Shown: in pieces, positions 1 through 8,813 of the stretch
Layout of the letters: each line of letters opens with the position of its first letter
Position numbering within the stretch: position 1 is the first letter of the stretch
Source of the DNA: Acidobacteriaceae bacterium
GTDB lineage: Bacteria; Acidobacteriota; Terriglobia; Terriglobales; Acidobacteriaceae
Length of the DNA stretch: 64,000 nucleotides
Assembly (NCBI GenBank): GCA_021323655.1
Contig: JAJPKO010000045.1
Span: 62,001 to 126,000, forward strand
Direction of reading: 5' to 3'
Made by a program: the position numbers and the translations under genes
The notes under the pieces: model-generated
Database searches by the model: none
What the model saw: the letters and a program-made list of their open reading frames with translations, nothing else
What the model was told of the DNA's origin: nothing

Positions 1-808
1 TGATGCGGGCCAACGCGATTTTGTCTTTCTCGTACTGGTTCTGGGCGGTAATCAGGTTTTGCTGCTGGGTCTGGTAGTCCACGCGGGCGCGCAGCTCGTC
101 GAGAAGCGGGGCCGTGCCCGCCTGGTGGTTTTGTATCGCTTGATCAAGCGATACTTTTGATGTGCTGACCTGGGCCTGCGCGCTGTCAATGCGGGCCTTG
201 TCGGCAATGACCAGCAGGTAGGCGTTGCCGACGGTGAGGGTGACCATGTCGCGAGCGTCCTGCGCGGAGAGCTTTGCGCTCTGGAAGTTATGCTTTGCGG
301 CCAGATAATTCTGGAGCGAAGCAACGTTCACCAGAGACCAGTTGAGGGATGCGCGCAGATCAGTGTATCCAAACGGACCAATGATGGTAGGGAAGCCGGG
401 AATGCGGAGCCCCTGCGCGGCCAGATTGACCTGCTGGACGGACTCTTTGAGCGATGCATTCACGGTGGGCAGGAGGGCCTGCAATTCCTGGAGGCGCGAG
501 CCATTGGCAGACTGGGTGTTCTGGTTGCTCAGGACCAGTCCGAGGTTATATTTCAGGCCGCGCTGAATAGCGTCATCGAGTGACAGCGGCAGGACGGCCG
601 ATGAGGGCTTTTCCTGAACGATGCTGCCCTGGAAGCCGCTTCCACCCTGCTGGGCCGAAGGAATCTGATATGGGCTGGGCAGTGAGGGCGCGCTGCTGCC
701 GGGCTGCTCCTGTGCAAACGCAGCCATGGCCCCGCAAGGAAGCAACAGCAGGCACAGGGCAGCACTCCACCACCTGTTGTACTGGATGATACGCACGAAA
801 CGATTCAC
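1..808 (-). CDS. TolC-family outer membrane efflux protein (5' part, runs off the left edge)
   Basis: The minus strand is open from a GTG at 806-808 to the window edge (269 codons), so the C-terminal part is missing. The N-terminus has a basic start, a hydrophobic stretch and an AFAQ-type signal cleavage site near residue 35, then a low-complexity linker. From about residue 70 the pattern LSLDDAIQRGLKYNLGL is the usual opening of the TolC/OEP fold, followed by long amphipathic Gln/Ala-rich helices with a second repeat start (LTVGNAYLLVIADKARIDSA). Such proteins form trimeric outer-membrane channels for type I secretion or RND/ABC efflux; the partner genes would lie left of the window. An internal ATG at codon 31 is an alternative start but would cut the signal peptide. 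Confidence 0.88.
   Translation of the reverse strand, partial: MNRFVRIIQYNRWWSAALCLLLLPCGAMAAFAQEQPGSSAPSLPSPYQIPSAQQGGSGFQGSIVQEKPSSAVLPLSLDDAIQRGLKYNLGLVLSNQNTQSANGSRLQELQALLPTVNASLKESVQQVNLAAQGLRIPGFPTIIGPFGYTDLRASLNWSLVNVASLQNYLAAKHNFQSAKLSAQDARDMVTLTVGNAYLLVIADKARIDSAQAQVSTSKVSLDQAIQNHQAGTAPLLDELRARVDYQTQQQNLITAQNQYEKDKIALARI
133..154. repeat. 22-bp perfect palindrome inside the TolC-family gene
   Basis: Positions 133-154 read the same on both strands, with 11-bp arms and no spacer, and contain TGATCA at the centre. It lies within coding sequence (codons for KVSLDQAIQ), in the helical part of the protein, so it may be a codon-level coincidence or a protein-binding site. Nothing next to it suggests a promoter. 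Confidence 0.6.
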
Positions 809-912
809 CTTAGTCCCAGGAAAGGCTCTTACCTAAGAAGATTATGGTCTTTGGATGCAGCCGAGCGTAGAAAAAGTTCAGAAAATTGTGGGGAACAAAG
901 AGTTTATGTTCC

Positions 913-1488
913 TCAGGCGGGTTGACCGGCGCCCGCCTGAAGGAGAGAAGTGGCCAGAGAACAAAGCGCCTGGCGGAAGACTTCGCTGACCTTGTCCGGC
1001 GTCCAGCTGGCTGCGCCTGCTCCGCCGCTGGAACGAAGATTTTCTGCTGTGGCGGCATTGTTTTGTCCGAGCATGGCGCGCTCCACGAAGATGGTCCGCT
1101 GAATGGCGGGAAGGTGCTCGAGCCAATTGCGCAGACGGCTGCGGCCTTCGCCTTCCAGCAGCCAGGTCAGGTGTTCCTGAGAGATGCCGGAGGCGGAAAG
1201 GTCGTCACCTTCAATGCAGCTGGCGGGGCCAGCTTCGGACGATTCGGTTACAGCGAAGCCCTGGGGCTCACGCTGGCTCAGGAGACGAATCGCTGCCCGG
1301 ACGACTTCATTCTGTACGATTACGCTGGCTGCTTCGCCGTCTGCACAGGGATCCACCTCCACCCCGGCGATGGCCTCTTCGACGAGACTGACTGCGTCGG
1401 CCTCATTGCCTACCAGCAAGGCCGCTGTCTGGAAAAGCTTTGCTGCTGTGTCCTGCGCCAGCAGTTCGCTACAACCCTGATCTCCCAT
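913..1488 (-). CDS. Degenerate sigma-70-like protein of unknown function
   Basis: A 191-residue ORF with an ATG preceded by GAGGG about 9 bases upstream. Residues 15-45 (LFQTAALLVGNEADAVSLVE) resemble the region-2 helix of ECF sigma factors, and residues 120-150 (RNWLEHLPAIQRTIFVERAM) resemble the start of region 4. The conserved DNA-contacting residues of region 2 and a convincing recognition helix are not visible, and the segment between is acidic and Ala/Gly-rich. It could be a sigma-like protein with regulatory or protein-protein function, or only a distant relative. It is divergent from ppk and on the same strand as the TolC gene, about 100 bp upstream of it. The gene is likely real; the family call is tentative. 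Confidence 0.5.
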   Translation of the reverse strand: MGDQGCSELLAQDTAAKLFQTAALLVGNEADAVSLVEEAIAGVEVDPCADGEAASVIVQNEVVRAAIRLLSQREPQGFAVTESSEAGPASCIEGDDLSASGISQEHLTWLLEGEGRSRLRNWLEHLPAIQRTIFVERAMLGQNNAATAENLRSSGGAGAASWTPDKVSEVFRQALCSLATSLLQAGAGQPA

Positions 1489-1634
1489 AATGGCTAACCC
1501 TCGCAGTTATTTTTATCCTCGTTGAGGAGACATACCCGCGTCAAATTACGACCGGAATGGCCCGGTTTTTTCATATTGTTCATCACATAGGGTGTCGGGA
1601 TTCGGTAAACTTTGCATCTGACTCTGTGATTTTT

Positions 1635-3803
1635 ATGAGCACTCGTTCGAAACAGCCACAAAATCTTTTGATTGGCCGGGATGAGTCCTGGATGCAATTT
1701 AACCGCCGGGTGCTGGAAGAGGCGCAGGATGCCTCGAATCCGTTGCTGGAGCGGGTGAAGTTTCTGGCGATTACGGCCAGCAATCTGGATGAGTTTGTAG
1801 AGATTCGGGTGGCAGGGTTATTGCAGCGGATTGAAGATGGCTATACCGAAGCCGGGCCGGAAGGGATGACTCCGCAGCAGACGCTGGACCTTTTGAATGA
1901 GGACATGCAGTCCTTTGTCGCCGAGCAGTACCGGTGCTGGAACCAGCAGCTTGTGCCTGCGTTACGAGGGGCGGGAGTGCGGGTGCTGGGGTGGGAGGAG
2001 ATGGACGAGGCTGCGCAGGAGTCGGCCACGGCCTTTTATCAGCGGGAAGTAGATCCATTGCTGACCCCGGTGACGATTGATCCGGCGCACCCGTTTCCGC
2101 GCGTGCTGAACAAGGCTCTTTGCATTGCCCTGCTGCTGCGGCGCAAACGTAAGACCACGGCCGGGCCGGTACTGGGAGTGGTTACGGTGCCGCGCGCACT
2201 GCCTCGGCTGGTTCCGCTGCCGTCGAGCCAGGGGACGCATGACTACATTTTTCTGCATGACCTGATTGAGCGCCATGCGGCGGGGATGTATCGGGGATAT
2301 GAGATTCTCTCGAAGGCGGCGTTTCGGGTCACGCGTAACAGCAATCTGTACTTTCAGGAAGAAGAGGCGCGGTCCCTGCTCGAAACAGTGCGCTCAGAGC
2401 TGCACAATCGCCGCAAGGGCGACGCGGTGCGCTTGGAAATTGAACAGAGCGCCGATCCGGAGATTATTGACCGCCTGCGCATGAATTTTGAGCTGGATGA
2501 GTCGCAGATTTATCGCACAGACGGCCCGGTGAACCTGTCGCGACTGATGAACCTTTATAGTGACACGCCGCGCCCAGACCTGAAGTACCAGCCATTCGTG
2601 CCGCATGAGCTGCGCCTGAACCGCAAATCCGCGGACCTGTTTGATGAGCTGCGGCACCGGGACATTCTGCTGCACCATCCGTATGATTCCTACGATGGAG
2701 TGGTGGGCTTTATTGAGTCGGGCGCGTCTGATCCGAATGTGATTTCGATCAAGCAGACGCTTTACCGCACCAGCTCTGATTCGGCCATTTTCAGCGCATT
2801 GATTGAGGCCGCGCAGAGCAAGGAAGTGACGGTCGTGGTGGAACTGACGGCACGCTTTGACGAGGCCTCAAACATTCGCTGGGCGCGTGAGATGGAAGAC
2901 GCGGGCGTGCAGGTTTTTCACGGAATTGTGGGCCTGAAGACGCACTGCAAGCTGGCGCTTCTGGTCAGGCGCGATCCGGATGGCGTTGTCCGGAGGTATG
3001 CGCATCTGGGCACAGGGAACTACAATCCCAACACGGCGCGGTTTTATACAGACATCAGTCTGCTGACGGCCGATCCTGCTATTACGGCAGGGGTGCACAG
3101 TGTGTTCAACTATCTGACTGCGCATTCTGAATCGGACGATTATGCTCCGCTACTGGTTGCGCCTTTAACGTTGGCAGAAAACTTCATCCGTTTGATAGCG
3201 CGTGAAACCGAACATGCAAAAGCCGGACGGCCTGCGCGCATTATTGCCAAGATGAATTCACTTCTGGAGCAGAGCGTGGTGGAAGCGCTCTACGCCGCGT
3301 CGAAAGCCGGAGTGCAGATTGACCTGATTGTGCGCGGCATCTGCTCCCTGCGGCCGGGACTGAAGGAGATGAGCGAGAACATTCGCGTGCGCTCGATTGT
3401 GGGACGTTTTCTTGAGCACAGCCGCATTTTTTATTTCGCCAATGGCGGCGACGAAGAGATTTACTGCGGCAGCGCAGACTGGATGCCGCGCAATCTGTTT
3501 GAACGCTGCGAGGTCGTCTTTCCAATCAAAGACGCGCAATTGCGCGCGCGGCTGCGGAATGAGATTCTTGCGGCCTATCTGGCGGACACGGTCAAGAGCC
3601 GCGTGCTGCAGGGCGATGGAAAATACTTCCGCGTGAGTGAGAGTGCATCGGCAAAATCGCTGCCGCCCTTCAGCGCGCAGGATTTCTTTGTGAAACTGGC
3701 AGAAGGGAAGGCGACGGCCGATGACATTCCCGCGGTTACGGAGCCGCTCGCTGCAAAGCCTGCTGTAAAAAAGGCGCGGCGCAAAGCAGTGGCCGTGGTT
3801 TAG
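1635..3803 (+). CDS. ppk1: Polyphosphate kinase 1
   Basis: A 722-residue protein that reversibly polymerises the terminal phosphate of ATP into inorganic polyphosphate. The N-terminal domain starts with LIGRDESWMQFNRRVLEEA, followed by the PPK middle domain and two PLD-like C-terminal domains. Family motifs are visible: SDPNVISIKQTLYRTS near residue 370, KTHCKLALLVRR near 440, and YAHLGTGNYNPNTARFYTD near 460, which carries the histidine that is autophosphorylated in this family. The length fits PPK1 (about 690-720). The frame is open to an upstream ATG at 1557, but 1635 gives the usual N-terminus; neither start has a strong ribosome site. The C-terminal 40 residues are a Lys/Ala-rich tail. 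No ppx lies beside it. Confidence 0.95.
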   Translation: MSTRSKQPQNLLIGRDESWMQFNRRVLEEAQDASNPLLERVKFLAITASNLDEFVEIRVAGLLQRIEDGYTEAGPEGMTPQQTLDLLNEDMQSFVAEQYRCWNQQLVPALRGAGVRVLGWEEMDEAAQESATAFYQREVDPLLTPVTIDPAHPFPRVLNKALCIALLLRRKRKTTAGPVLGVVTVPRALPRLVPLPSSQGTHDYIFLHDLIERHAAGMYRGYEILSKAAFRVTRNSNLYFQEEEARSLLETVRSELHNRRKGDAVRLEIEQSADPEIIDRLRMNFELDESQIYRTDGPVNLSRLMNLYSDTPRPDLKYQPFVPHELRLNRKSADLFDELRHRDILLHHPYDSYDGVVGFIESGASDPNVISIKQTLYRTSSDSAIFSALIEAAQSKEVTVVVELTARFDEASNIRWAREMEDAGVQVFHGIVGLKTHCKLALLVRRDPDGVVRRYAHLGTGNYNPNTARFYTDISLLTADPAITAGVHSVFNYLTAHSESDDYAPLLVAPLTLAENFIRLIARETEHAKAGRPARIIAKMNSLLEQSVVEALYAASKAGVQIDLIVRGICSLRPGLKEMSENIRVRSIVGRFLEHSRIFYFANGGDEEIYCGSADWMPRNLFERCEVVFPIKDAQLRARLRNEILAAYLADTVKSRVLQGDGKYFRVSESASAKSLPPFSAQDFFVKLAEGKATADDIPAVTEPLAAKPAVKKARRKAVAVV

Positions 3804-4019
3804 CTGAAATAAGCTGAACTTTACCGGAGATTACGGCTTGTGATGAAAGGGATTAAAAGTCTGTGCGCCAGGATGGATGAAATCCTTCGTATTCCGCGTG
3901 GCAACAACAAGCCTGAAGGCGGTCGGTTGCGGCGAGCATGGCATCTTCAGTTGTTCAGTTTTTGCCTCATTCCCGACTGTGCTAACTTTGCCCACAGCAG
4001 ATGATTTGGAGCAATCAGC

Positions 4020-4292
4020 ATGGCCTTTACTGAGACCTTTCATTGTGACGTGTGCGGCAAAGAGAAGAGCGAGGAGTCGGCAGACTGGTGGCTGGCTTGG
4101 GCCGAGCGGTTCTCGCCCCTCCCGGATGGAGATACGCTGCCTCAGCTCCGAGTTGTTCCGTGGAACCTGCTGCTTTCTCACGATGCGCAGGCAAGGCACT
4201 TGTGTGGAGCGCGCTGCGCGCAGACTCTGATGGACCGCTGGATGACCTCGGGTGGCGAATCCATAGAGCTGAAGGGCCCAGACGGGAATTGA
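4020..4292 (+). CDS. Small CxxC protein of unknown function
   Basis: A 90-residue protein with an ATG preceded by TTTGGAG at good spacing. It opens with FHCDVCGKEKSE, a CxxC knuckle, and has a second pair, C-x3-C (LCGARCAQ), near residues 64-68. The four cysteines could hold a zinc ion as in a short zinc ribbon. Between them is a tryptophan-rich stretch (WWLAWAERF). No enzymatic motif is seen. It is a single-gene unit between ppk1 and the convergent zwf, followed by a strong hairpin. A cytoplasmic, metal-binding small protein is the most that can be said. Confidence 0.65.
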   Translation: MAFTETFHCDVCGKEKSEESADWWLAWAERFSPLPDGDTLPQLRVVPWNLLLSHDAQARHLCGARCAQTLMDRWMTSGGESIELKGPDGN

Positions 4293-4369
4293 GGGGTTTT
4301 CCTTCCGATGTTCTGAGGTATGGCGGCAGTGCGGAGAATTTGGAGAATTTTGAGTGCGCCTGGTTGGAG

Positions 4370-4415
4370 GCGACAGAGACCCACGTTAATTCTGCGAAAC
4401 GTGGGTCCCTGTCGC
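4370..4415. terminator. Long hairpin between convergent genes (probable bidirectional terminator)
   Basis: Two 18-nt arms, 4370-4387 and 4398-4415, pair with one mismatch around a 10-nt loop. The hairpin sits 4 bp from the zwf stop codon and about 80 bp past the CxxC gene, where a convergent pair needs a terminator. There is no clear T-run on either strand, so termination or 3'-end protection is inferred from position and stem strength. Confidence 0.55.
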
Positions 4416-4418
4416 TGA

Positions 4419-5786
4419 CTACTGCGGGTTAGACCATCCACCGAAGTCCCGGGTGAGAGCATCGGCCTCTTTGGGGCCCCAGCTTCCGGGCTGGTAGGAA
4501 TGCACGCCGGGGCGGTCTTTCAAGACTGAGTCAAAGATGCGCCAGGCTTCTTCCACATAATCTTCGCGAGCAAACCATGCGGGATTGCCGCGCATGGCAT
4601 CGTCGAGTAGCTCTTCATAGGGGAGCAGGTTGTCTTTGCCACACTCCTGCTCGGCTTCGAGCTCAACCATGCAGCCGCGCAGACGGTCGCCTGCCTCCTT
4701 CACCGAGCCGCCAATGGCGATGAGCGGAACAGGACTAAGGCGGAAACGCACGTAGTTTTGTGGTGGAAGGTCCTCAGAGAAGACTGGCGGCGTTTGCCGA
4801 AACTTTGCGATGACTTCCGTTGCTGTGACGGGCAGTGATTTCCCGGTGCGAATAAAGAAAGGAACATCGCGCCAGCGCCAGGAATTGATATACAGGCGCA
4901 TGGCCGCGAATGTTTCCACCGTTGAGCCGGGCTTGACTCCAGGTTCATTGAGGTAGCCAGCAAACTGGCCCAGTACAAGATTGTCCTTGGTCATGGTCTG
5001 GACGCTTTTGAGGACTTTGACCCGCTCATCGCGCAGCGCTTCCACGTCAGGATTCGGCGGAGGTTCCATGGCAATATTGCTCACTACCTGCATGAGGTGG
5101 TTCTGTACTACATCGCGGACGGCGCCGATGCCGTCATAAAAGGCGCCGCGCCCCTGGACGCCGAAGCTTTCCGACATGGTGATCTGGACGCTTTCGACAT
5201 ACTGACGGTTCCAGATGGGTTCAAGAAACAGGTTGGCAAAGCGGAAGAAGATGACGTTCTGGACCGAGTTCTTGCCGAGATAATGGTCAATGCGGAAGAT
5301 GTTCGTTTCACCAAAGACGCGATGAATTTCCGCAGTCAGCGCACGTGCGGATTCAAGGTCGTGCCCGAAAGGTTTTTCCACAACAATGTGGGCACCGTTG
5401 GCGCAGCCCGAGTCGCGAAGCTGATCAATCACGCGGCCAAACAGGCTGGGTGGAATGGCCAGATAATGCAGGGGACGCTTCGCGTCGCCGAGCTCGTGAC
5501 GCACCTGCTGGAAGGTCGCGGCATCGTTGTAATCGCCATCCACATACCGAAGCTTTTCAAGCAGACGCGGCAATCCTTCGGGATCGGCCCCGCCGTGTTT
5601 TTCCACGCTGTCTTTGGCGCGCGCTTTTAGCTGGTCAAGTGTCCATCCGGCCTTGGCGACGCCGATGATCGGACCATGCAGGCGCCCGCGTTTGGCCAGC
5701 CGTTGCAGTGCGGGGAAGATTTGTTTGTAAGCCAGGTCGCCGGTTGCGCCAAAAAATACGAGCGCATCAGATTGTGTCTGGTCCAT
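4419..5786 (-). CDS. zwf: Glucose-6-phosphate 1-dehydrogenase
   Basis: A 455-residue NADP-dependent enzyme that oxidises glucose-6-phosphate to 6-phosphogluconolactone, the entry to the oxidative pentose-phosphate or Entner-Doudoroff route. The N-terminal Rossmann motif is [17 protein letters not shown], the substrate loop is [13 protein letters not shown] near residue 170 (the classical G6PD signature), and EKPFG lies near 139. TTGAGGCGAC just before the ATG is a good ribosome site. The length is at the short end for the family. No 6-phosphogluconolactonase or gnd is adjacent, so the gene appears as a single unit, with the NUDIX gene 90 bp upstream on the same strand. Confidence 0.96.
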   Translation of the reverse strand: MDQTQSDALVFFGATGDLAYKQIFPALQRLAKRGRLHGPIIGVAKAGWTLDQLKARAKDSVEKHGGADPEGLPRLLEKLRYVDGDYNDAATFQQVRHELGDAKRPLHYLAIPPSLFGRVIDQLRDSGCANGAHIVVEKPFGHDLESARALTAEIHRVFGETNIFRIDHYLGKNSVQNVIFFRFANLFLEPIWNRQYVESVQITMSESFGVQGRGAFYDGIGAVRDVVQNHLMQVVSNIAMEPPPNPDVEALRDERVKVLKSVQTMTKDNLVLGQFAGYLNEPGVKPGSTVETFAAMRLYINSWRWRDVPFFIRTGKSLPVTATEVIAKFRQTPPVFSEDLPPQNYVRFRLSPVPLIAIGGSVKEAGDRLRGCMVELEAEQECGKDNLLPYEELLDDAMRGNPAWFAREDYVEEAWRIFDSVLKDRPGVHSYQPGSWGPKEADALTRDFGGWSNPQ

Positions 5787-5875
5787 GTCGCCTCAATGTT
5801 TTTTTTGCCCTGTACTTTGGATGTTCGTTCCCACGCACAGGAAACATGACAAAACAGCAGTCTATCGTGATTTAT

Positions 5876-6322
5876 TTATGGATGTTCTTCCGTGGACCGA
5901 AAGGCCTTCTCCAGTACCGCAACTGTGAAAGAAGGGATGCGATATTTTCCGTGGGAGTTAAGTTGCTCGCGTGAGGCCCACTCCGCTGAGATGGCATCAC
6001 TGGAGCAGCGCAGTTCGCCTCCGGTGAGACGGCAGAGAAAGTCCACCAGAACATAGTGAAATCGCACTGCGCCGTTCTCATCGTGGGCGATGCGATCGAG
6101 CACTTCGATGATGCGGAGCGGTTTGACTTCAAGGCCGGTTTCTTCGAGTACCTCGCGTTGGATGCCTTCCTGAAGTGTTTCGCCAAGTTCCAAAGCGCCT
6201 CCGGGGATGGACCATTCGCCTTTGAGTGGCTCTTTCCCACGCTGGATGAGTAGGACCTTCCCTTGATGAAGGATGACTGCGCCGACGCCAATGATGGGGG
6301 CTTCAGGATACTCGCGCCGCAT
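5876..6322 (-). CDS. NUDIX hydrolase
   Basis: A 148-residue single-domain protein. The full Nudix box is present from about residue 42: GALELGETLQEGIQREVLEE followed by TGLEV, matching G-x5-E-x7-REUxEExGU, whose glutamates bind the catalytic metal. The N-terminal strand IIGVGAVILHQGKVLLIQRG is typical of ADP-sugar or nucleotide-type members. It cleaves a nucleoside diphosphate linked to another moiety; the exact substrate cannot be read from sequence. It lies on the same strand as, and upstream of, zwf and downstream of the nitroreductase, with short gaps. Confidence 0.9.
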   Translation of the reverse strand: MRREYPEAPIIGVGAVILHQGKVLLIQRGKEPLKGEWSIPGGALELGETLQEGIQREVLEETGLEVKPLRIIEVLDRIAHDENGAVRFHYVLVDFLCRLTGGELRCSSDAISAEWASREQLNSHGKYRIPSFTVAVLEKAFRSTEEHP

Positions 6323-6353
6323 ATCAGGAGATTACAGGATATGCATGTAGTCG

Positions 6354-7004
6354 TTACAGCTTGATGGGCTTTCCGTACTCTTCAGCAAAGACGGTATGGG
6401 GCATGCTGAAGCGGCCGCCAAAGAATTTATCTGGGCCTTTCAGGCGCCCGATTCCAAGCAGTGCAACGACGTGATAACTAAGCGGCAGCTTGAGCACTTC
6501 GCGCACCTTTTCTTCCTCAAAGCCCTCCATGGGGGCCGTGTCGTAACCCAGGGCCTCGGCCATGAGCATCATGGTGGTGTAGGCGATCATGACGTGGCGG
6601 TTGAGCCACATGGGAAAGTTGGGATGGTTGGAAAGATAATTCGGGATATTGCTCTTGGCCTGCTCGGCGTAGTTCTCAGGCATTCCGCCCTCGCGGCCCA
6701 GGCGGAGCATCTCATCGAGGTCACCTTTGCGCCATCCATCGGCGTCACCGCAGGCAACGATGACAACGGAGGCCTCCTCGACCTTTGCCTGGTTGAAGCT
6801 GGCAGCGCGCAGACGCCGTTTCTGCTCCGGCTGGCGGACGACGATAAAGCGCCAGGGCTGCATGTTGTATCCGCTGGGGGCGCGCAGGCCGGCATCCAGT
6901 ATCTTCTTCAGGTCTTCGTCAGGAATGGGAGATCCGTCAAAGCTGGGAGTTGCGCGACGTTGCGCAATCACCTGAGACAAGTTTTTCTCCATTACGTTCG
7001 CCAT
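6354..7004 (-). CDS. Nitroreductase-family flavoprotein
   Basis: A 216-residue FMN-dependent oxidoreductase. The family N-terminus is clear: VIAQRRATPSFDGSPIPDED with the RR(A)T/SxR-type FMN contact, then LDAGLRAPSGYNMQPWRFIV near residue 45, the standard APSGxNxQPW motif. The C-terminal part VVALLGIGRLKG is the usual closing strand. AGGAAGAAT precedes the ATG. These proteins reduce nitroaromatics, quinones or other electrophiles with NAD(P)H; the physiological substrate is unknown. The downstream secreted-protein gene in the opposite frame order (stop at 7018) is only 13 bp upstream of this start, so the two may be co-transcribed. Confidence 0.9.
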   Translation of the reverse strand: MANVMEKNLSQVIAQRRATPSFDGSPIPDEDLKKILDAGLRAPSGYNMQPWRFIVVRQPEQKRRLRAASFNQAKVEEASVVIVACGDADGWRKGDLDEMLRLGREGGMPENYAEQAKSNIPNYLSNHPNFPMWLNRHVMIAYTTMMLMAEALGYDTAPMEGFEEEKVREVLKLPLSYHVVALLGIGRLKGPDKFFGGRFSMPHTVFAEEYGKPIKL

Positions 7005-7017
7005 ATTCTTCCTGAAG

Positions 7018-8004
7018 TTACTGGATTTGGTTCATTGGCTGCTCAATGCCGAAGGGGCGCTGATTGGGAGCGTCAGCGTAGACCCAGAGTCCGTGAAATG
7101 CTTCGCGCAGTTCCGGGTGCTGCGCGAGAAGGGCCTTCATCACATCAATGTTGCGGCTGCGCGTGGCCACAGGGTCAGAGGTATCTGTGGCTTTGTAATT
7201 CACAACCAGATCAAGCTGGCCCAGGGAGCCGTCGGTATGCAGGTTCGTGATTTCGTAGCTCTGCCCGTTTGCTGAAACGACCATCGGTCCTGCTCCAGGC
7301 AGACCGTCTGGCCGGGTGCCGCTCATTTCCTTCTGGAGCTTCTCAAGGTTCGGACTGGTAAGGAAGTCAGCAGGCAGCGCGAGATAGGCTGCCGTTTCGT
7401 AATAGAAATACGCATTCCACGTCTGCTTTTTCTTTGCGAATTCGCGGGCCTGCGTCCAATACCAGACGCTGTCGTGCCCTGCGAGCGTAAGCGGCCGGTC
7501 ATAAAAACCGGCAAGCTTCCACTGCGGGCTTCCAGGCGGGTCGTTGGCCAGAATCATGGCCATTTGCTGGGGCTGCTTTCCGCCTGAAGAGTGGATGAGC
7601 AGGAGCGCATAGTTCCCCGGGGGCAGTTGCGCCAGCGATACCGTGATGAGCACCTCAGAGCCGGGAATGCTGCAAAAGAACTGCGTATCGGCGGGTGCTT
7701 TGATGTCATAAGCATTCAGGGCGTAGATGTTCTGGATCGTAAAAGTTGCACCTTGCAGGTCTGGCGCAAGAGACTGGATGGTGGCGGCAATGGAATCAAA
7801 CTGCGCCGCGACGCTGCTGATGGTGTTGGCCTTTACGGCGGAGACATTTCCGGACTGCACCTCTGTGGTGAGGTTGCGGGCCGCCTGCACGAATGCGGAG
7901 CGCTGTGCCTCGGTCATTTGCGATTGCGTGGTGCACGTAACGGCGCTGGCGGTTATGCCAGGAAGCAGAGCCACGGGAAGAAGGAGCCATCGCCAACGCT
8001 TCAT
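7018..8004 (-). CDS. Secreted protein of unknown function
   Basis: A 328-residue protein from an ATG at 8002-8004. The frame is open to a TTG 33 bp upstream, but the ATG gives a clean signal peptide (MKRWRWLLLPVALLPG, cleavage near ASA). The mature part has a helical segment (TEAQRSAFVQAARNLTTEVQ), then beta-rich sequence, and a C-terminal stretch on self-consistent lines to hypothetical proteins of Acidobacteria. No catalytic motif was recognised. It is not a lipoprotein, since the Cys after the hydrophobic core is not in a lipobox. Divergent from the STN-domain gene at 8094, sharing a 90-bp intergenic region. Confidence 0.7.
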   Translation of the reverse strand: MKRWRWLLLPVALLPGITASAVTCTTQSQMTEAQRSAFVQAARNLTTEVQSGNVSAVKANTISSVAAQFDSIAATIQSLAPDLQGATFTIQNIYALNAYDIKAPADTQFFCSIPGSEVLITVSLAQLPPGNYALLLIHSSGGKQPQQMAMILANDPPGSPQWKLAGFYDRPLTLAGHDSVWYWTQAREFAKKKQTWNAYFYYETAAYLALPADFLTSPNLEKLQKEMSGTRPDGLPGAGPMVVSANGQSYEITNLHTDGSLGQLDLVVNYKATDTSDPVATRSRNIDVMKALLAQHPELREAFHGLWVYADAPNQRPFGIEQPMNQIQ

Positions 8005-8093
8005 AGAGTGAAAAGAAAATTCCGCGAGCAAATTCAAACCACTGCTAGTCTAGTACATAGAGGGATTTTCGCAGGAGCTCTGTAATTTTTCTG

Positions 8094-8783
8094 ATGCGCC
8101 GTATTGTCACATTCGGGCTGATGGCTGCCGTAGCGGCAGGGGCGCAGGTACGTCCTTCTGCGGCAAAACCCGCTGTACAGCAGGCTCCGGCCGCGCCTGT
8201 GCCGCCGCAGCCCTCGTCTCTACTGGACCAGCCAGCGCAGCCTGCCCAGGTGCAGTTTGAGGGCGGAAAACTCTCCGTCAAGGCTGACAACGCCACCCTT
8301 TCCGGCATTCTGCATGAGATTTCCTCGAAGACCGGGATGAAGGTAGATGGCCTATCCGGAGACCAGCGCATCTTTGGCAGCTATGGGCCCGCCAGCCCGC
8401 GTGAAGTGGTGGCTTCGCTGCTCGATGGGCTTGCTTACAACGTGGTGATGGTCGGGCGGATGGGAAATGGAGCGCCCAGGGAAGTGATTCTGAGCCCACG
8501 CTCAGGAGGAATCATCCAGAACAGCCCGGCCATGGTGGCGCGCCAGGTCCAGCAGGATGAGAATGGCGACAGTGGAGACAATGGGGATGACAATACCCCT
8601 CCGGACATGCCCGATACTTCACCGCTTCCGCCGCGTCCGGTGAATTCGCCAGAGATGAACGCAGCGCCGCAGGCGCAATCTGAGCAGGCGCCTGCCAGTG
8701 GTGGAGTGAAGACCCCGCAGCAGCTACTGCAGGAGTTACAGGAATTGCGCTCCCGCCAGATGCAGCAGCAGAATCCGCAGTAA
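8094..8783 (+). CDS. Secreted STN/secretin-N-like domain protein, Pro/Gln-rich tail
   Basis: A 229-residue protein with a signal peptide (MRRIVTFGLMAAVAAGAQ), a Pro/Ala linker, and at residues 60-120 a fold-specific pattern, LSVKADNATLSGILHEISSK followed by TGMKVDG and ASPREVVASLLDGLAYNVVM. This is the layout of the STN domain found at the start of TonB receptors, FecR-type systems and secretins. No secretin channel or receptor barrel follows; the C-terminus is acidic and then Gln-rich (QELQELRSRQMQQQ). It may be a periplasmic adaptor for a secretion or pilus system. The only strong purine run (AGGAG) is rather far, about 17 bp, from the ATG. Confidence 0.7.
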   Translation: MRRIVTFGLMAAVAAGAQVRPSAAKPAVQQAPAAPVPPQPSSLLDQPAQPAQVQFEGGKLSVKADNATLSGILHEISSKTGMKVDGLSGDQRIFGSYGPASPREVVASLLDGLAYNVVMVGRMGNGAPREVILSPRSGGIIQNSPAMVARQVQQDENGDSGDNGDDNTPPDMPDTSPLPPRPVNSPEMNAAPQAQSEQAPASGGVKTPQQLLQELQELRSRQMQQQNPQ

Positions 8784-8813
8784 GGGTGATTCAGAGGCGG
8801 AGGGAGATGGAAA

